In this document: positions 16,106 to 25,314 of the stretch, piece by piece
Layout of the letters: each line of letters begins with the position of its first letter
How positions within the stretch are numbered: position 1 is the first letter of the stretch
Assembly: GCA_040220135.1 (NCBI GenBank)
Contig: JAVJTT010000024.1
Span: 62,001-126,000, forward strand
Length of the DNA: 64,000 nt
Direction of reading: 5' to 3'
DNA from: CAJXMH01 sp040220135
Lineage (GTDB): Bacteria > Bacteroidota > Bacteroidia > Flavobacteriales_E > Vicingaceae
Position numbers and translations under genes: made by a program
The notes under the pieces: generated by a model
Database searches by the model: none
What the model saw: only the letters and a program-made list of their open reading frames with translations
What the model was told of the DNA's origin: nothing

Positions 16106-16295
16106 CATAAAAGTAGAACGAGCGAAGAAGGATTTGACACAAGGTAAGTTAGCTGATCTAACAGGTGTCAGTCGTCAGACGATCAACGCCATCGAATTGG
16201 GTAAATATGTCCCTTCTGCCTTACTCGCCTTAAAGATGGCACAGATATTTGAATGCTCTGTTGAAGAAATTTTCCAATTGGAAGAAGGAGAATAG
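16095..16295 (+). CDS. XRE-family HTH transcriptional regulator (short form)
   Basis: A 66-residue protein that is almost entirely one helix-turn-helix domain (T-Q-G-K-L-A-D-L-T-G-V-S-R-Q-T-I-N-A-I-E at about 15-34), ending in an acidic tail. It is the single-domain type that usually represses a neighbouring membrane-protein gene. It is co-transcribed with that gene at an 11-bp overlap, and the TGTAAA-N6-TTTACA palindrome at the operon promoter is a likely binding site. The stop lies one base from the stop of the convergent CIA30 gene. Confidence 0.88.
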   Translation: MKNSIKVERAKKDLTQGKLADLTGVSRQTINAIELGKYVPSALLALKMAQIFECSVEEIFQLEEGE

Positions 16296-16296
16296 C

Positions 16297-16833
16297 TTAT
16301 TTCAAAGCAATGTAATCGATTTCCAATTCAAAATCCTGAGGCTTCTTATTGGCAATCAAAAATCGAAGTTCTTTAATGGTATTCGCTTCAAAGTTGGGCA
16401 TGTCCAAAGTTCTTCCACGCCAAGAAGGATAAAAGTCTGCTAGTTTTAACTCAACTTTTTGCCAAGTGCCATCTGTTTCAAAGTATTGAATGTAAGAATG
16501 ACGATCACTCAGTGATTTCTTGATACGAAACTGATAACGCTTACCATCACCCTTTAACCTTAAAACGATACTTTTGGATTCATTTGAGAGCTTGTAAGAA
16601 ACCGACTTACGAATAGAGGTAAAGCCACCATTGTTTTCTAGCGAAACTTTCCCTTTAAAAACTCCATGGCCTTCTTCGTTTGCCGTAAACATTCCTTCGG
16701 ATAGACCTCCCATCACACCATCGTTTACAACTTGCCAATCAGTTCCACTGCTAGATGTAAAATCGTATATGAGCTTTGGTTTATTCATAAATAGAAAAAG
16801 GGTAAAAATGGTTATGGCGCTGATTGTCTTCAT
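16297..16833 (-). CDS. CIA30-family protein
   Basis: A 178-residue protein. The ATG at 16833 is preferred over a GTG six codons earlier because it opens a short hydrophobic N-terminus (M-K-T-I-S-A-I-T-I-F-T-L-F), possibly a signal peptide. The rest is the CIA30 beta-sandwich domain with its signature W-x-x-V-N-D-G-V-M-G-G-L-S near residue 40 and a D-G-K-R-Y-Q-F-R-I strand. The family is named after a mitochondrial complex I assembly factor. Bacterial members have unknown roles and may bind carbohydrates or lipids. Confidence 0.85.
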   Translation of the reverse strand: MKTISAITIFTLFLFMNKPKLIYDFTSSSGTDWQVVNDGVMGGLSEGMFTANEEGHGVFKGKVSLENNGGFTSIRKSVSYKLSNESKSIVLRLKGDGKRYQFRIKKSLSDRHSYIQYFETDGTWQKVELKLADFYPSWRGRTLDMPNFEANTIKELRFLIANKKPQDFELEIDYIALK

Positions 16834-16913
16834 AAAACAAGAACCGCCCACTTTTAAATATGTTCAACTAGAATTGTATTTTCTAAACAATTCAAAAGTT
16901 AAAAATTCTCTTT

Positions 16914-18017
16914 CTAAAGAAAGCTTTTGAACACTTCCATAAAACGTTCATTGGCTGCTTTCGTGCCAATGGTCAGTCGTATGTATCCCGGAGCTCCAAA
17001 ATTATCTCCGGGGCGAATCATTACCCCTTCATCTAACATTTTGGTGGTTAGCTCTAAAGAGGGAACAGGTGATTTAAACATGATGAAGTTGCCTTGGGTA
17101 GGGAGGTAGTCAATTCCCATTTCATCAAACTTTTGGTAGAACCATTTTTTACCTTCCCAAATCATTTCTTGCGATTTCTTCACATGCTCAGTGTCTTCCA
17201 AAGCCGCAAATGCCGCTAATATGGGCAAGGTGCCAATTCTAAACGGACGAAAGATCTTGTTGAGGTATTCTCCAATTTCAGGAGTGGTAAAGCCATAGCC
17301 CACTCTCAAACCGGCTAAACCGTAAATTTTTGAGAAAGTATGCAAGCCAATCACCGGCTTTCCTGCCTTTACATAGTCTATGGCATAAGGAAAGTCTTCT
17401 GCATCAACAAAATGATAATAGACTTCATCATACACCACAATTATATTTTCAGGCAGTTGCTCCAAGAGGTAATCAATCTTTTCCTTTTCTACATAGGTGC
17501 CAGTGGGGTTGTTGGGATTGGTGATAAAAACCAAAGCGGTATTCTCATTTACGGCTTTTAGTATTCCTTCAATGTCGACCTGGTAATCTGGTGTAGTTAA
17601 GGGCACATCAATTACTACACCGCCCTCTAATTCGATAATGTTTTTATAAGGTGAAAAGGTGGGTGAGCTGATAATACATTCAGAACCAACACTGACCAAT
17701 CCGCGGCAAATGATTTCCAGCACTTCAACTCCGCTGTTCGCTGTGATGAATTGGCCGGATTTTAATTCTTGCTCGTAATAGTCAGCCAAGACATCTTGAA
17801 ACTGAAAATCGTCGTAATGATCATATTCATAAACACCTTCAATGGCTTGTTTAACCGCATTTACCGCTTTGGGTGATGCCCCTAGTAGATTCTCATTGGA
17901 AGAAAGCTTGTAAAAAGTATCCCAATTGGTTTTGTTGGGCGTTGGTTTTCTCAGTTGAAAACGGGTGGCTTTTTCAATGTGTTCTTTAAATAGCGGATGC
18001 GAATTAGCTTGGCTCAT
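16914..18017 (-). CDS. HisC-like PLP aminotransferase
   Basis: A 367-residue fold-type I aminotransferase of the class I/II HisC group. The PLP lysine is Lys230 in T-F-S-K-I-Y-G-L-A-G-L-R-V-G. The N-P-N-N-P-T-G-T loop lies at 167-174 and Asp197 in V-Y-D-E should pair with the pyridine nitrogen. It could act on histidinol phosphate or, as a stand-alone copy outside a his operon, on an aromatic or other amino acid. Context gives no help, since neighbours are CIA30 and a divergent SpoIIAA-like gene. Confidence 0.85.
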   Translation of the reverse strand: MSQANSHPLFKEHIEKATRFQLRKPTPNKTNWDTFYKLSSNENLLGASPKAVNAVKQAIEGVYEYDHYDDFQFQDVLADYYEQELKSGQFITANSGVEVLEIICRGLVSVGSECIISSPTFSPYKNIIELEGGVVIDVPLTTPDYQVDIEGILKAVNENTALVFITNPNNPTGTYVEKEKIDYLLEQLPENIIVVYDEVYYHFVDAEDFPYAIDYVKAGKPVIGLHTFSKIYGLAGLRVGYGFTTPEIGEYLNKIFRPFRIGTLPILAAFAALEDTEHVKKSQEMIWEGKKWFYQKFDEMGIDYLPTQGNFIMFKSPVPSLELTTKMLDEGVMIRPGDNFGAPGYIRLTIGTKAANERFMEVFKSFL

Positions 18018-18128
18018 GAAAGTGAATTTTAGAATACTTCAAATTTAATCAATCTCATGTCTTTTATTAGGCAAAGGACTGCAGCAAATGCAGTTAAATT
18101 TATAACTTTAAAAGAAAAACCAAGCACC

Positions 18129-18878
18129 ATGAAACTGAAGAACATATCAGGCAATACCTATGAATTTGAAATAGGAAATCTTCTAGAAGATGAATTGATC
18201 GAAGATTTTGAACAATTGCTAAAAGAAACAGCGGATCGGCATGAAAAGATTAATTTGCTAGCTCACATAAGTGACTTTCCATCTTTCAAGAAATTTAGAG
18301 CTTGGAGAAGTTTAGGAAAGGTTAAGCTTTCAGCTTGGAGAAAAGTAAATCGCTATGCTTTGGTGAGCAATGAAAAGTGGGTTGAACGACTTTTTCCTTT
18401 AGCGGAATTCATTTCGCTAGGAATAACCTTAAAGTTGTTTCATGAAAGTGAGTATAAAGATGCTATCGCTTGGGTAGGGGAAGAGGATAAAGCTGAAATA
18501 AAAGCGGAAGATTTCTTTACTGAAGTAGAAATTGAAAAAGAGAGGGGTACTAATATTTACAAGATGGTTATTGATGGAAAAGTTGATGAAGTAGCCATTC
18601 AACTTTTGTATAAAATTATTGATGAACTACCTGAGGGTGAAAAGGTGCGTATTCTAGTTCAAATAAAAGAGTTTGATGGATTAGATAAATTGAAAACCTA
18701 CTTAAAGGGCCTATATTTAGATTTTAAGCTAATTGGCAAAATGGACAAGTATGCTATAGTTGCAGATGATGATTGGGAGAACTGGATCAAAGTGGCTGAT
18801 TTTATTACACCTGGACTTGAGATAAAGGCTTTTGAAGAAGACGAAAAGGAGCAAGCTCTAAGTTGGTTAAAGGCATAA
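18129..18878 (+). CDS. Tandem SpoIIAA-like (STAS superfamily) domain protein
   Basis: A 249-residue cytoplasmic protein. The ATG at 18129 is chosen because residues before it in the frame are not domain-like. Two copies of the SpoIIAA-like fold are visible, about 5-120 and 132-249. Each has L/V-D-E followed by an amphipathic helix, an L-x-x-I-x-x-F strand, a Y-A-x-V-x-x-x-x-W segment, and an A-x-x-W end (A-I-A-W-V and A-L-S-W-L). Single-domain members are known from many proteobacteria, and the role is unclear (lipid binding or anti-sigma-antagonist-like scaffold). A shared hairpin terminator separates it from the convergent M16 peptidase. Confidence 0.8.
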   Translation: MKLKNISGNTYEFEIGNLLEDELIEDFEQLLKETADRHEKINLLAHISDFPSFKKFRAWRSLGKVKLSAWRKVNRYALVSNEKWVERLFPLAEFISLGITLKLFHESEYKDAIAWVGEEDKAEIKAEDFFTEVEIEKERGTNIYKMVIDGKVDEVAIQLLYKIIDELPEGEKVRILVQIKEFDGLDKLKTYLKGLYLDFKLIGKMDKYAIVADDDWENWIKVADFITPGLEIKAFEEDEKEQALSWLKA

Positions 18879-18880
18879 AA

Positions 18881-18910
18881 AAAAGCGGCTTTTCAGCCGC
18901 TTTTCTTTTT
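18881..18910. terminator. Bidirectional terminator between SpoIIAA-like and M16 genes
   Basis: Perfect 10-bp arms AAAAGCGGCT (18881-18890) and AGCCGCTTTT (18895-18904) with a TTTC loop, flanked by A-tract and T-tract. It can serve both converging genes. Confidence 0.9.
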
Positions 18911-21730
18911 TTACTCTTCATCCTTTTTATCTTCCGGCATTTTAATGGCCAAGAAGTAATTATCATCTAAAAATTCTTTCGCCAAACTATTGAGGTCTTC
19001 AACGGTGAGGGCTTTTACTTTTTCTTGGTACTTCATAATGGAATTGAAATCCCGATCATAGCGTGCGGCATTGTTTAATGCACTAACCCAGAAATCGTTG
19101 GTCTCTTTATCTTCCTTGTACTTTAAAAGTAAATTCTCCTTCACTTTATCCAAGTCCTTTTCTGCAATCCCTTCTTCTTTGATCAATTTTACTTGATGAA
19201 AAGATTCTTGAACCAAAGAGTCTACATTTTCGGGTCCGCAAGGAAAGCTAATGCTTAATGAAAATTTACCGTAAGGATATTTTCTTAAGCTACCTCTAGC
19301 GCTAGCACTGTATACTCCGCTCGCTTCCTCTCTTAAGCTTTCGATCAACTTAATGCTAAAGACTTCGCCTAAAGCGCGCACTGCAATGCGATTGTAGTCA
19401 TCATAGTTCACTTCTTCTTCCCAAGAAAGCTGAACGTAACTTTTAGGATCTTCTCCTTTTTTAATGATGTGTTTCGCTTGCTCGTCTTTCGGACGGAAGT
19501 CATTGTACTTAGGCTTGTCTTCACGCTCTAGGGTAGGTAAGGAGGCCAAATAAGTTTTTGAAAACTCTTTCAGTTGATTGACATCTAAATTGCCTACAAA
19601 GAAGAAATGAAAGTCACTTGCATCGGCAAAGCGCTCTTGGTATACTTCATAAGCTAAGTTGTAATCCATCTTTTCGAAATCCTCTTCTGTTGGGAAGCCC
19701 TGGTATCTTTCATTGCCTTCGTTTTTGATTTTCCCAACCTCATTTTGAAAATACATCATCGGCATGTTCATCATATTAAGCATAAAGCCTTTCATTCTTG
19801 AAGTAAAGGAATCGAAGGCTTCTTCATCTTTTCTCAAGTCTGTGAAATACAAGTGAATCATTTGCATTAGGATCTCAAAATCTTTCGGAGCAGCACTTCC
19901 GCTCATGCCTTCTGAATAATCTGTAATCATGGGGCGAGCGCTAGCAATTTTACCACTCATAAACTTTTGTAGGTCTGTCATCCCGAATTCTCCAATACCG
20001 GTCATGCCGACATAGTTAGAGGCCATGCTCGCATCCTTGTACTTCTTAGTGCTTAAGTGACTCATTCCTCCGGGACTGTAAGCGCTAAACTTGATTTCAT
20101 CGTTCTTAAAATCTGTTTTTTTATACGTTACCTTTAATCCATTGCTTAAAGTGTAAGTTGTAACATTTAAGTCCTTATAAACAGAAGAGTCTTGAATGCT
20201 GCCGGCTGCAGGTAGTTTGCTGATCAAAGCGTCTTCGATAGCTTCTTCCGCATAGGCTTCAACTTCGCTTCTTTCAACTTGCTTCATTAACTCTGCTACT
20301 TTTTGCTTGTTAATGTTTTGAAAAGCTTCACTGGTGTCTCCCATGAGAACGACTACGCGATTGTCATTGTGCAGATAATTATCAATCAGAGCGTTTACTT
20401 CTTCCAACTTAATGCCTTCTAAATACTCTTGGTATAACTCAAATTCTTTTTCTAATCCGGGAATCGCTTCTTGACGCAAAAAGTGTCTCACGTATTCGCC
20501 TATAATTCGCCCACTTTCCTGCTTGTCGCGATCGTTGTATTGCTTTTCCATGCGCGCCATCATTTGCTTTTTGGCTCTTTCCAGTTCATTGCTTGTAAAT
20601 CCATGCTCTGCAACTCGCTTGTTTTCAGTAAGTATGGTTTCAAGTGCAGCTAAGTGTTGGCCGCTGCCCACAATGGCTGAATTTTGAAAAGCGTTTTTAG
20701 TTCTTGCTAACAATCCACCGTAATAGCCGGAAGCAAAAGTAAAAGGCGGATTGGGCTCATTGCCAATTTCGCTGAAACGAGCATTGAGCATTTGACCAAA
20801 CAGGCGAGCTTTTAGTTCATCTTGGTAATCGCCAACCGTAGTAAGTGGCTTGGCTTCTTTCTCATCTTTGTAAACCACCAAAACTTGCTGAAATGCAGCC
20901 TCTTTATCACTGGTAACAGAAATAAAGGTCTCATCGTGGTTGGGTATATCGTATTCCTTGCGTTCTTTGGCGTTCTTTGGTTTTGCAATATCACCGAAGT
21001 ACTTTTCAATCATCATTTTCATGGAATCGCTAGAAAGATCACCCACGGCAATCACGGCCATTAGGTCAGGGCGATACCAATCTTTGTAAAAGTTGCGTAG
21101 TGTTTCGTACTCAAAATTTTCAAGTACATCTTTTTTCCCAATAGGAAGTCGTTCGGCATAGCGAGATCCGTAAAGTAATTTAGGCAAGTAGTCACGCATC
21201 ATGCGCTTGTTGGCGCCCAAGCCCAATCGGTACTCTTCCAAAACAACGCCTCTTTCTTTGTCAATCTCCTCATCAGTAAGATTGGCTTGATGGGCCCAGT
21301 CTTCCAAGATCTGAAAACCGGTTTCTAATTTCTCCGGATCGTCACTTGGAATAGGGAGGATGTAAACTGTTTCATCAAAAGAGGTGTAAGCATTTAAATC
21401 AGCTCCGAACTTTACGCCAATACTCTGCAAGTAATCAACCAAATCATTTTTCTCAAAATTCTTTGTGCCGTTAAAGTTCATGTGCTCCATAAAGTGAGCA
21501 AGTCCTTGTTGTTTGTCGTTTTCAAGTATAGAGCCGGCATTTACCACCAGTCGCAACTCAAGTTTGTCTTTCGGTTTTTCGTTTTCTCTGATGTAGTAGG
21601 TTAATCCATTGTCTAGTTTTCCGATCATCACTTTATCGGATGGCTTTAAGACTTCACTTTTGTCTTGTGCAAAAGAAATTGCACTAACGCATAACGCCAT
21701 AAGGGAAACCAAGGCTTGTTTGGTTCTCAT
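18911..21730 (-). CDS. M16-family zinc metallopeptidase (pitrilysin-like, two-part)
   Basis: A 939-residue exported protease with a signal peptide ending A-I-S-F-A-Q at 22. The inverted zinc motif H-F-M-E-H is at 79-83 and the third ligand Glu159 lies 76 residues later, as expected for the family. The C-terminal half (about 510-939) is a second M16 repeat lacking the motif, so one active and one inactive domain form a single-chain clam. Predicted periplasmic degradation of oligopeptides. It is monocistronic, with a terminator at 18881. Confidence 0.9.
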   Translation of the reverse strand: MRTKQALVSLMALCVSAISFAQDKSEVLKPSDKVMIGKLDNGLTYYIRENEKPKDKLELRLVVNAGSILENDKQQGLAHFMEHMNFNGTKNFEKNDLVDYLQSIGVKFGADLNAYTSFDETVYILPIPSDDPEKLETGFQILEDWAHQANLTDEEIDKERGVVLEEYRLGLGANKRMMRDYLPKLLYGSRYAERLPIGKKDVLENFEYETLRNFYKDWYRPDLMAVIAVGDLSSDSMKMMIEKYFGDIAKPKNAKERKEYDIPNHDETFISVTSDKEAAFQQVLVVYKDEKEAKPLTTVGDYQDELKARLFGQMLNARFSEIGNEPNPPFTFASGYYGGLLARTKNAFQNSAIVGSGQHLAALETILTENKRVAEHGFTSNELERAKKQMMARMEKQYNDRDKQESGRIIGEYVRHFLRQEAIPGLEKEFELYQEYLEGIKLEEVNALIDNYLHNDNRVVVLMGDTSEAFQNINKQKVAELMKQVERSEVEAYAEEAIEDALISKLPAAGSIQDSSVYKDLNVTTYTLSNGLKVTYKKTDFKNDEIKFSAYSPGGMSHLSTKKYKDASMASNYVGMTGIGEFGMTDLQKFMSGKIASARPMITDYSEGMSGSAAPKDFEILMQMIHLYFTDLRKDEEAFDSFTSRMKGFMLNMMNMPMMYFQNEVGKIKNEGNERYQGFPTEEDFEKMDYNLAYEVYQERFADASDFHFFFVGNLDVNQLKEFSKTYLASLPTLEREDKPKYNDFRPKDEQAKHIIKKGEDPKSYVQLSWEEEVNYDDYNRIAVRALGEVFSIKLIESLREEASGVYSASARGSLRKYPYGKFSLSISFPCGPENVDSLVQESFHQVKLIKEEGIAEKDLDKVKENLLLKYKEDKETNDFWVSALNNAARYDRDFNSIMKYQEKVKALTVEDLNSLAKEFLDDNYFLAIKMPEDKKDEE

Positions 21731-21823
21731 AGTAGTAAAAAATTTAGGGTTAGGGAATAAAGATAAGGAATCTCCTCACACTTTAAGAAAGCGATCTAAA
21801 TTTAAGATAAATGCCGGCGTTGG

Positions 21824-22198
21824 CTATAAGCGGTTTATGTCTTTGCGGAGCCTTTCTACTATGTTGTTTTCTTCTTGGGTAATGGGATGAAAAGAACGCG
21901 CTACTTTTTCCAAAAGAGCGGGAAAGTCAGTGCGCATATCATCCGTAAGGTAAGACTTCCCTAGATTGATTTCTTTTAATCCCAGCTTGTACAAATCATC
22001 TTGGGTATAGCCATCATACTTTTCCAGAACATGAAAGGTTATTTCTGAGATGTCAATATCAGGATTATGCAACAAGGTCTCTTTCTCTACCAAATCATGT
22101 AGTTTCCTTTTTTCTTCTGCATTGACCTTGCCATCAGCTTTGGCAACCGCATAAGCGATAATGCCTAATCCAAAATAGAGGCGTTCTTGATAATCCAT
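21824..22198 (-). CDS. TerB-like domain protein
   Basis: A 124-residue, mostly helical protein with the TerB-type opening A-Y-A-V-A-K-A-D-G-K-V-N-A-E-E at about 16-30, an acidic metal-binding-like loop after a helix, and a C-terminal helix with E-E-N-N-I-V-E-R-L. TerB-like domains occur in tellurite/stress response and envelope-associated proteins, often with metal binding. Whether it works with the M16 peptidase (93 bp downstream on the same strand) is unknown. Confidence 0.7.
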   Translation of the reverse strand: MDYQERLYFGLGIIAYAVAKADGKVNAEEKRKLHDLVEKETLLHNPDIDISEITFHVLEKYDGYTQDDLYKLGLKEINLGKSYLTDDMRTDFPALLEKVARSFHPITQEENNIVERLRKDINRL

Positions 22199-22239
22199 TT
22201 TGCCTTAAACTTGATTATGGAATAAAGGTACGGAAGATA

Positions 22240-23412
22240 TTAGTTAACAGAAGAAATCCAAGGGGACGATTTATAAGCTTTATATTTAGCAGCATATTCG
22301 CGGTTATACATCAGCCAATGAGTTTGATCTTTGATTTTGCTACGATAACCCAAAAGGTGAAAGATCTGCTTAGTGAAGAAGCGGGCAATTCGATGATTGA
22401 CCAATAAGGCCGACTTTTCAGAGTCATACCATTTAATGCCCGGTAATTTTGCCAGTAGACCATCTACTTTCCAAGTCCTAAGAACTGCTGATAGATTTAA
22501 GAAAAAAGGAATGATCTTTTTTATAGAAAAGTATCCATCACTTCCCTGAGACTGATAAAGCGGCATAAAAATTTGGAAGCTTTTTTCTGCCTCAATGGCT
22601 TGCTCTTGATAATTGGCGAAATGCTCTCCCTTTTCAATGCACTCAAAATTTTGATAACTACCCAGCATTTCAAATTGATCTTCTGCTTTCAGGCCAAAAC
22701 GATCCACGATCTCATAAAATCCCTTGGTGCCTTTAGTGTTAAGTTGCAGTTGACGGAAGTGAGGACTACTCTTGGGGTCTGCTTTTTTCATGCCAATGAT
22801 CTCCATGCTTAGATGGATGAAGTGGTAGTGGTTTTGAAAAGCTTCTTTGGCTTGATGTTGTCCACCTTCAAAACCAAAAGCAACGTAGCCCAATTCATTA
22901 ATGTAACTCAACAAAGGACCTTGAATGTACTCTTCTATTCCAAGGATAATAGGAGCCGGGTAGTGGAGGGTAAACCGTCGATTAAGTAAAGTATCATTGA
23001 CCGTTAAAAAAGGAATGGTTTGAGCAGAAGTTGTGTGCAAGTCAATAAAGTAGAATGGACCTTTTTCTACATCTAAAATTTGTCGAATAGCGTGATACAA
23101 TTTCAAAAGTTCTTGGTCCTCCGCTGTTCTTACTTTAAAAGTTCTTGATTTAATGGCATCAATGGTTTTTTTGTGCCACAAACGATTGAGGTCAACATCT
23201 ATAAATCGTTGTTCAGTTTTTAAAGCACCTAAATTTCCATACAAGGCGTAGAAATTACCCTTGAAGTCAAGCTCTTTGGTTTTCAGTTCTTCACAAACGC
23301 TTTGGAGTGCCGAAACACCGCTAGGCTCATTCCCATGAACACCGCCAATCATTATCAAGCATGGGCCTGGATCTCCCTTTATATGACCGATAAGTCTATT
23401 CTCTGAAATCAT
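22240..23412 (-). CDS. Succinylglutamate desuccinylase/aspartoacylase-family zinc amidohydrolase
   Basis: A 390-residue M14-like hydrolase. The zinc ligands are His26 and Glu29 in G-G-V-H-G-N-E-P-S-G and His126 in I-D-L-H-T-T-S. A Glu in F-G-F-E-G-G-Q-H (about 195-202) is the likely general base. The domain ends near 230, and about 160 further residues form an extension that is longer than in AstE. The start overlaps the stop of the GCS2-CBS gene by 4 bp (ATGA), so the two are translationally coupled. It may hydrolyse an amide made by that ligase. Substrate not known. Confidence 0.85.
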   Translation of the reverse strand: MISENRLIGHIKGDPGPCLIMIGGVHGNEPSGVSALQSVCEELKTKELDFKGNFYALYGNLGALKTEQRFIDVDLNRLWHKKTIDAIKSRTFKVRTAEDQELLKLYHAIRQILDVEKGPFYFIDLHTTSAQTIPFLTVNDTLLNRRFTLHYPAPIILGIEEYIQGPLLSYINELGYVAFGFEGGQHQAKEAFQNHYHFIHLSMEIIGMKKADPKSSPHFRQLQLNTKGTKGFYEIVDRFGLKAEDQFEMLGSYQNFECIEKGEHFANYQEQAIEAEKSFQIFMPLYQSQGSDGYFSIKKIIPFFLNLSAVLRTWKVDGLLAKLPGIKWYDSEKSALLVNHRIARFFTKQIFHLLGYRSKIKDQTHWLMYNREYAAKYKAYKSSPWISSVN

Positions 23413-25304
23413 GTAGCAGATGAAGAGTCGTTTGGATGTGCAGCTTCAAAAGCTAAAATGTCATTGACAGTTACTATGCCAATTAATTGCTTTTTTTCCA
23501 TAACCGGTAAGCAACCAATAGAGGTCCTTTTCATAAGATCAATGGCTTCTTCAATACTTGCTGTAAAGGGCACTGTTAATACATTTTTATTCATGATTTC
23601 ATGAACCAATGTATCTTCTTTTGATTGAGTTGCTTCATACTTTTCAATGGCTTTCCAACTGATGACTCCACAGAGTTCTTTGTTATCATTCTCAACCGGC
23701 AAGTGGTGTATGTCTTTCCATTGCATAATGCACTTTGCCAAACTCAACAAGTCATTGGAGCGAACAGTGTGCAAATCAGCAGACATTAAATGACTAATAC
23801 TTCTATCGCTACCCAATTGAGCAACAGAGTCCACTTTTACTGCAGGCCAATCCGTAACAGCTTTATCAGTCTTTTGTGCTTCGATCATGGCTTCGCAAAG
23901 CGAGATTGCAGCTTGGTCTTTCTTTACGACTTTTCTTAGTTTCCGATAATTCTCAATTTGCCACTCTGCACCATTATATTCGTGGCACCTTTTAGAAATG
24001 GGTTGAAGCAAGCGATCTATTTCTGTAGCCTTAACACCAACGCTTTTGAGTCCTTCTACTGCAATGGGTAAAAGTTTTTCTTCTACCAAGCGACTCAAGG
24101 CAATTTTTTCGCCTTCCCAATTCAGTAAACAGTCTTTGCCATAGCGCGCTGCCTTTGTAAAGTTGGCTTTGGCAGCTTTAAAATCCATACAGTCAGGCAT
24201 GTGATCGAAATTGCTTGGACGACCGAGCATTAAACCCACCCAAAAAGCCATGTTTGCCATTTCATCAATTACCGAAGGTCCAGAAGGAATGTATCGATTC
24301 TCTATCCTTAAGTGTGGTTTTCCATTACCCACACCATAACAAGCTCTATTCCAACGGTAAATTGTGCCGTTGTGCAGGTTGAGTGCTTTGAGTTTAGGTA
24401 TTTTTCCTTCTTTCAGAAGCTGCAAAGAATCTTCTTCAATGTCTTGGGTTAAGATAACTTTGAATCGGGCAATCTCTTTTTGATAGAGGGAGGCAATGCT
24501 GCCGCTTTCCCAATCAGTGCCAAAGGAAACCCTCGCTTGCTGTTCTTTTAAGGCGAAGGAAGCACTGCGCGTGTCAATACTTTGTTGAAATAGGGCAATA
24601 CGACTTTCGTTCCAAAGTTCTCTGCCAAGCAGTAGGGGAGAGTTGGTGGCAATTCCCAATACCGGGCCTGCAATGGCTTGCGACCAATTGTAGCTTGAAA
24701 TAAAGTCATCTGCATCCACTTGTAAATGCATTTGAAAACTGGTGTTACAAGCTTCAAATAGCACAGACTCATGACTGATGGTTAGTTCATCTACCCCACT
24801 TAGGTGTAAATGGAAATCTTCACCTCTCAAGCCTTTCAGACGTTCATTTAGGGCAAAATAGCGAGGGTTAGGAGTCATGTATTCTAAGTCAAGTTCTGTT
24901 TTGCTAATAGTTGGTAAAATGCCGCACAGCAAAACCATTTGGTTATGAAATGCGGCACTTTTTTGGGCTTTGTTTAACAGCTCTTTGAGTTGAGCTTCCA
25001 TTAAGCTGAAAGCCTTTCCGTTCAACTCAAAGGGATCAAGATTTATTTCTAGGTTATAGGTGGCAAGCTCTGTGGTAAAATGATCATCGGCAATGGCTTC
25101 TAAAATAGCTATAGCTTCTTTTGAAGGTTTACAATGGGCATCTACCAAACAAAACTCTTGCTCAGCACCAATTCGGCGAATCCCAGATTCGATCAAATTT
25201 TGCTGTAGCATCAGTTCTAAGGCTTCAATATCTTTCAATAAATGCTGAAGAAACTGATTTCTTTGTGCTTGGTCTGTGCGATTATGTACCCGATGATCAC
25301 CCAT
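23409..25304 (-). CDS. GCS2-family carboxylate-amine ligase fused to a CBS pair
   Basis: A 631-residue protein. Residues about 35-390 are a glutamate-cysteine ligase 2 domain (G-A-E-Q-E-F at about 44-49, L-E-I-N-L-D-P-F, E-N-R-Y-I-P-S-G), an ATP-dependent amide ligase fold. After a helical linker, two CBS motifs fill about 505-631 (H-L-M-S-A-D-L-H-T-V and I-M-N-K-N-V-L-T-V-P), suggesting allosteric control by adenylate nucleotides. It lies in an operon with a stand-alone CBS protein upstream and an aspartoacylase-like hydrolase downstream. Amino acid substrate unknown; a plain glutathione-synthesis role is less likely because of this context. Confidence 0.82.
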   Translation of the reverse strand: MGDHRVHNRTDQAQRNQFLQHLLKDIEALELMLQQNLIESGIRRIGAEQEFCLVDAHCKPSKEAIAILEAIADDHFTTELATYNLEINLDPFELNGKAFSLMEAQLKELLNKAQKSAAFHNQMVLLCGILPTISKTELDLEYMTPNPRYFALNERLKGLRGEDFHLHLSGVDELTISHESVLFEACNTSFQMHLQVDADDFISSYNWSQAIAGPVLGIATNSPLLLGRELWNESRIALFQQSIDTRSASFALKEQQARVSFGTDWESGSIASLYQKEIARFKVILTQDIEEDSLQLLKEGKIPKLKALNLHNGTIYRWNRACYGVGNGKPHLRIENRYIPSGPSVIDEMANMAFWVGLMLGRPSNFDHMPDCMDFKAAKANFTKAARYGKDCLLNWEGEKIALSRLVEEKLLPIAVEGLKSVGVKATEIDRLLQPISKRCHEYNGAEWQIENYRKLRKVVKKDQAAISLCEAMIEAQKTDKAVTDWPAVKVDSVAQLGSDRSISHLMSADLHTVRSNDLLSLAKCIMQWKDIHHLPVENDNKELCGVISWKAIEKYEATQSKEDTLVHEIMNKNVLTVPFTASIEEAIDLMKRTSIGCLPVMEKKQLIGIVTVNDILAFEAAHPNDSSSAT

Positions 25305-25314
25305 GGATTATTGG

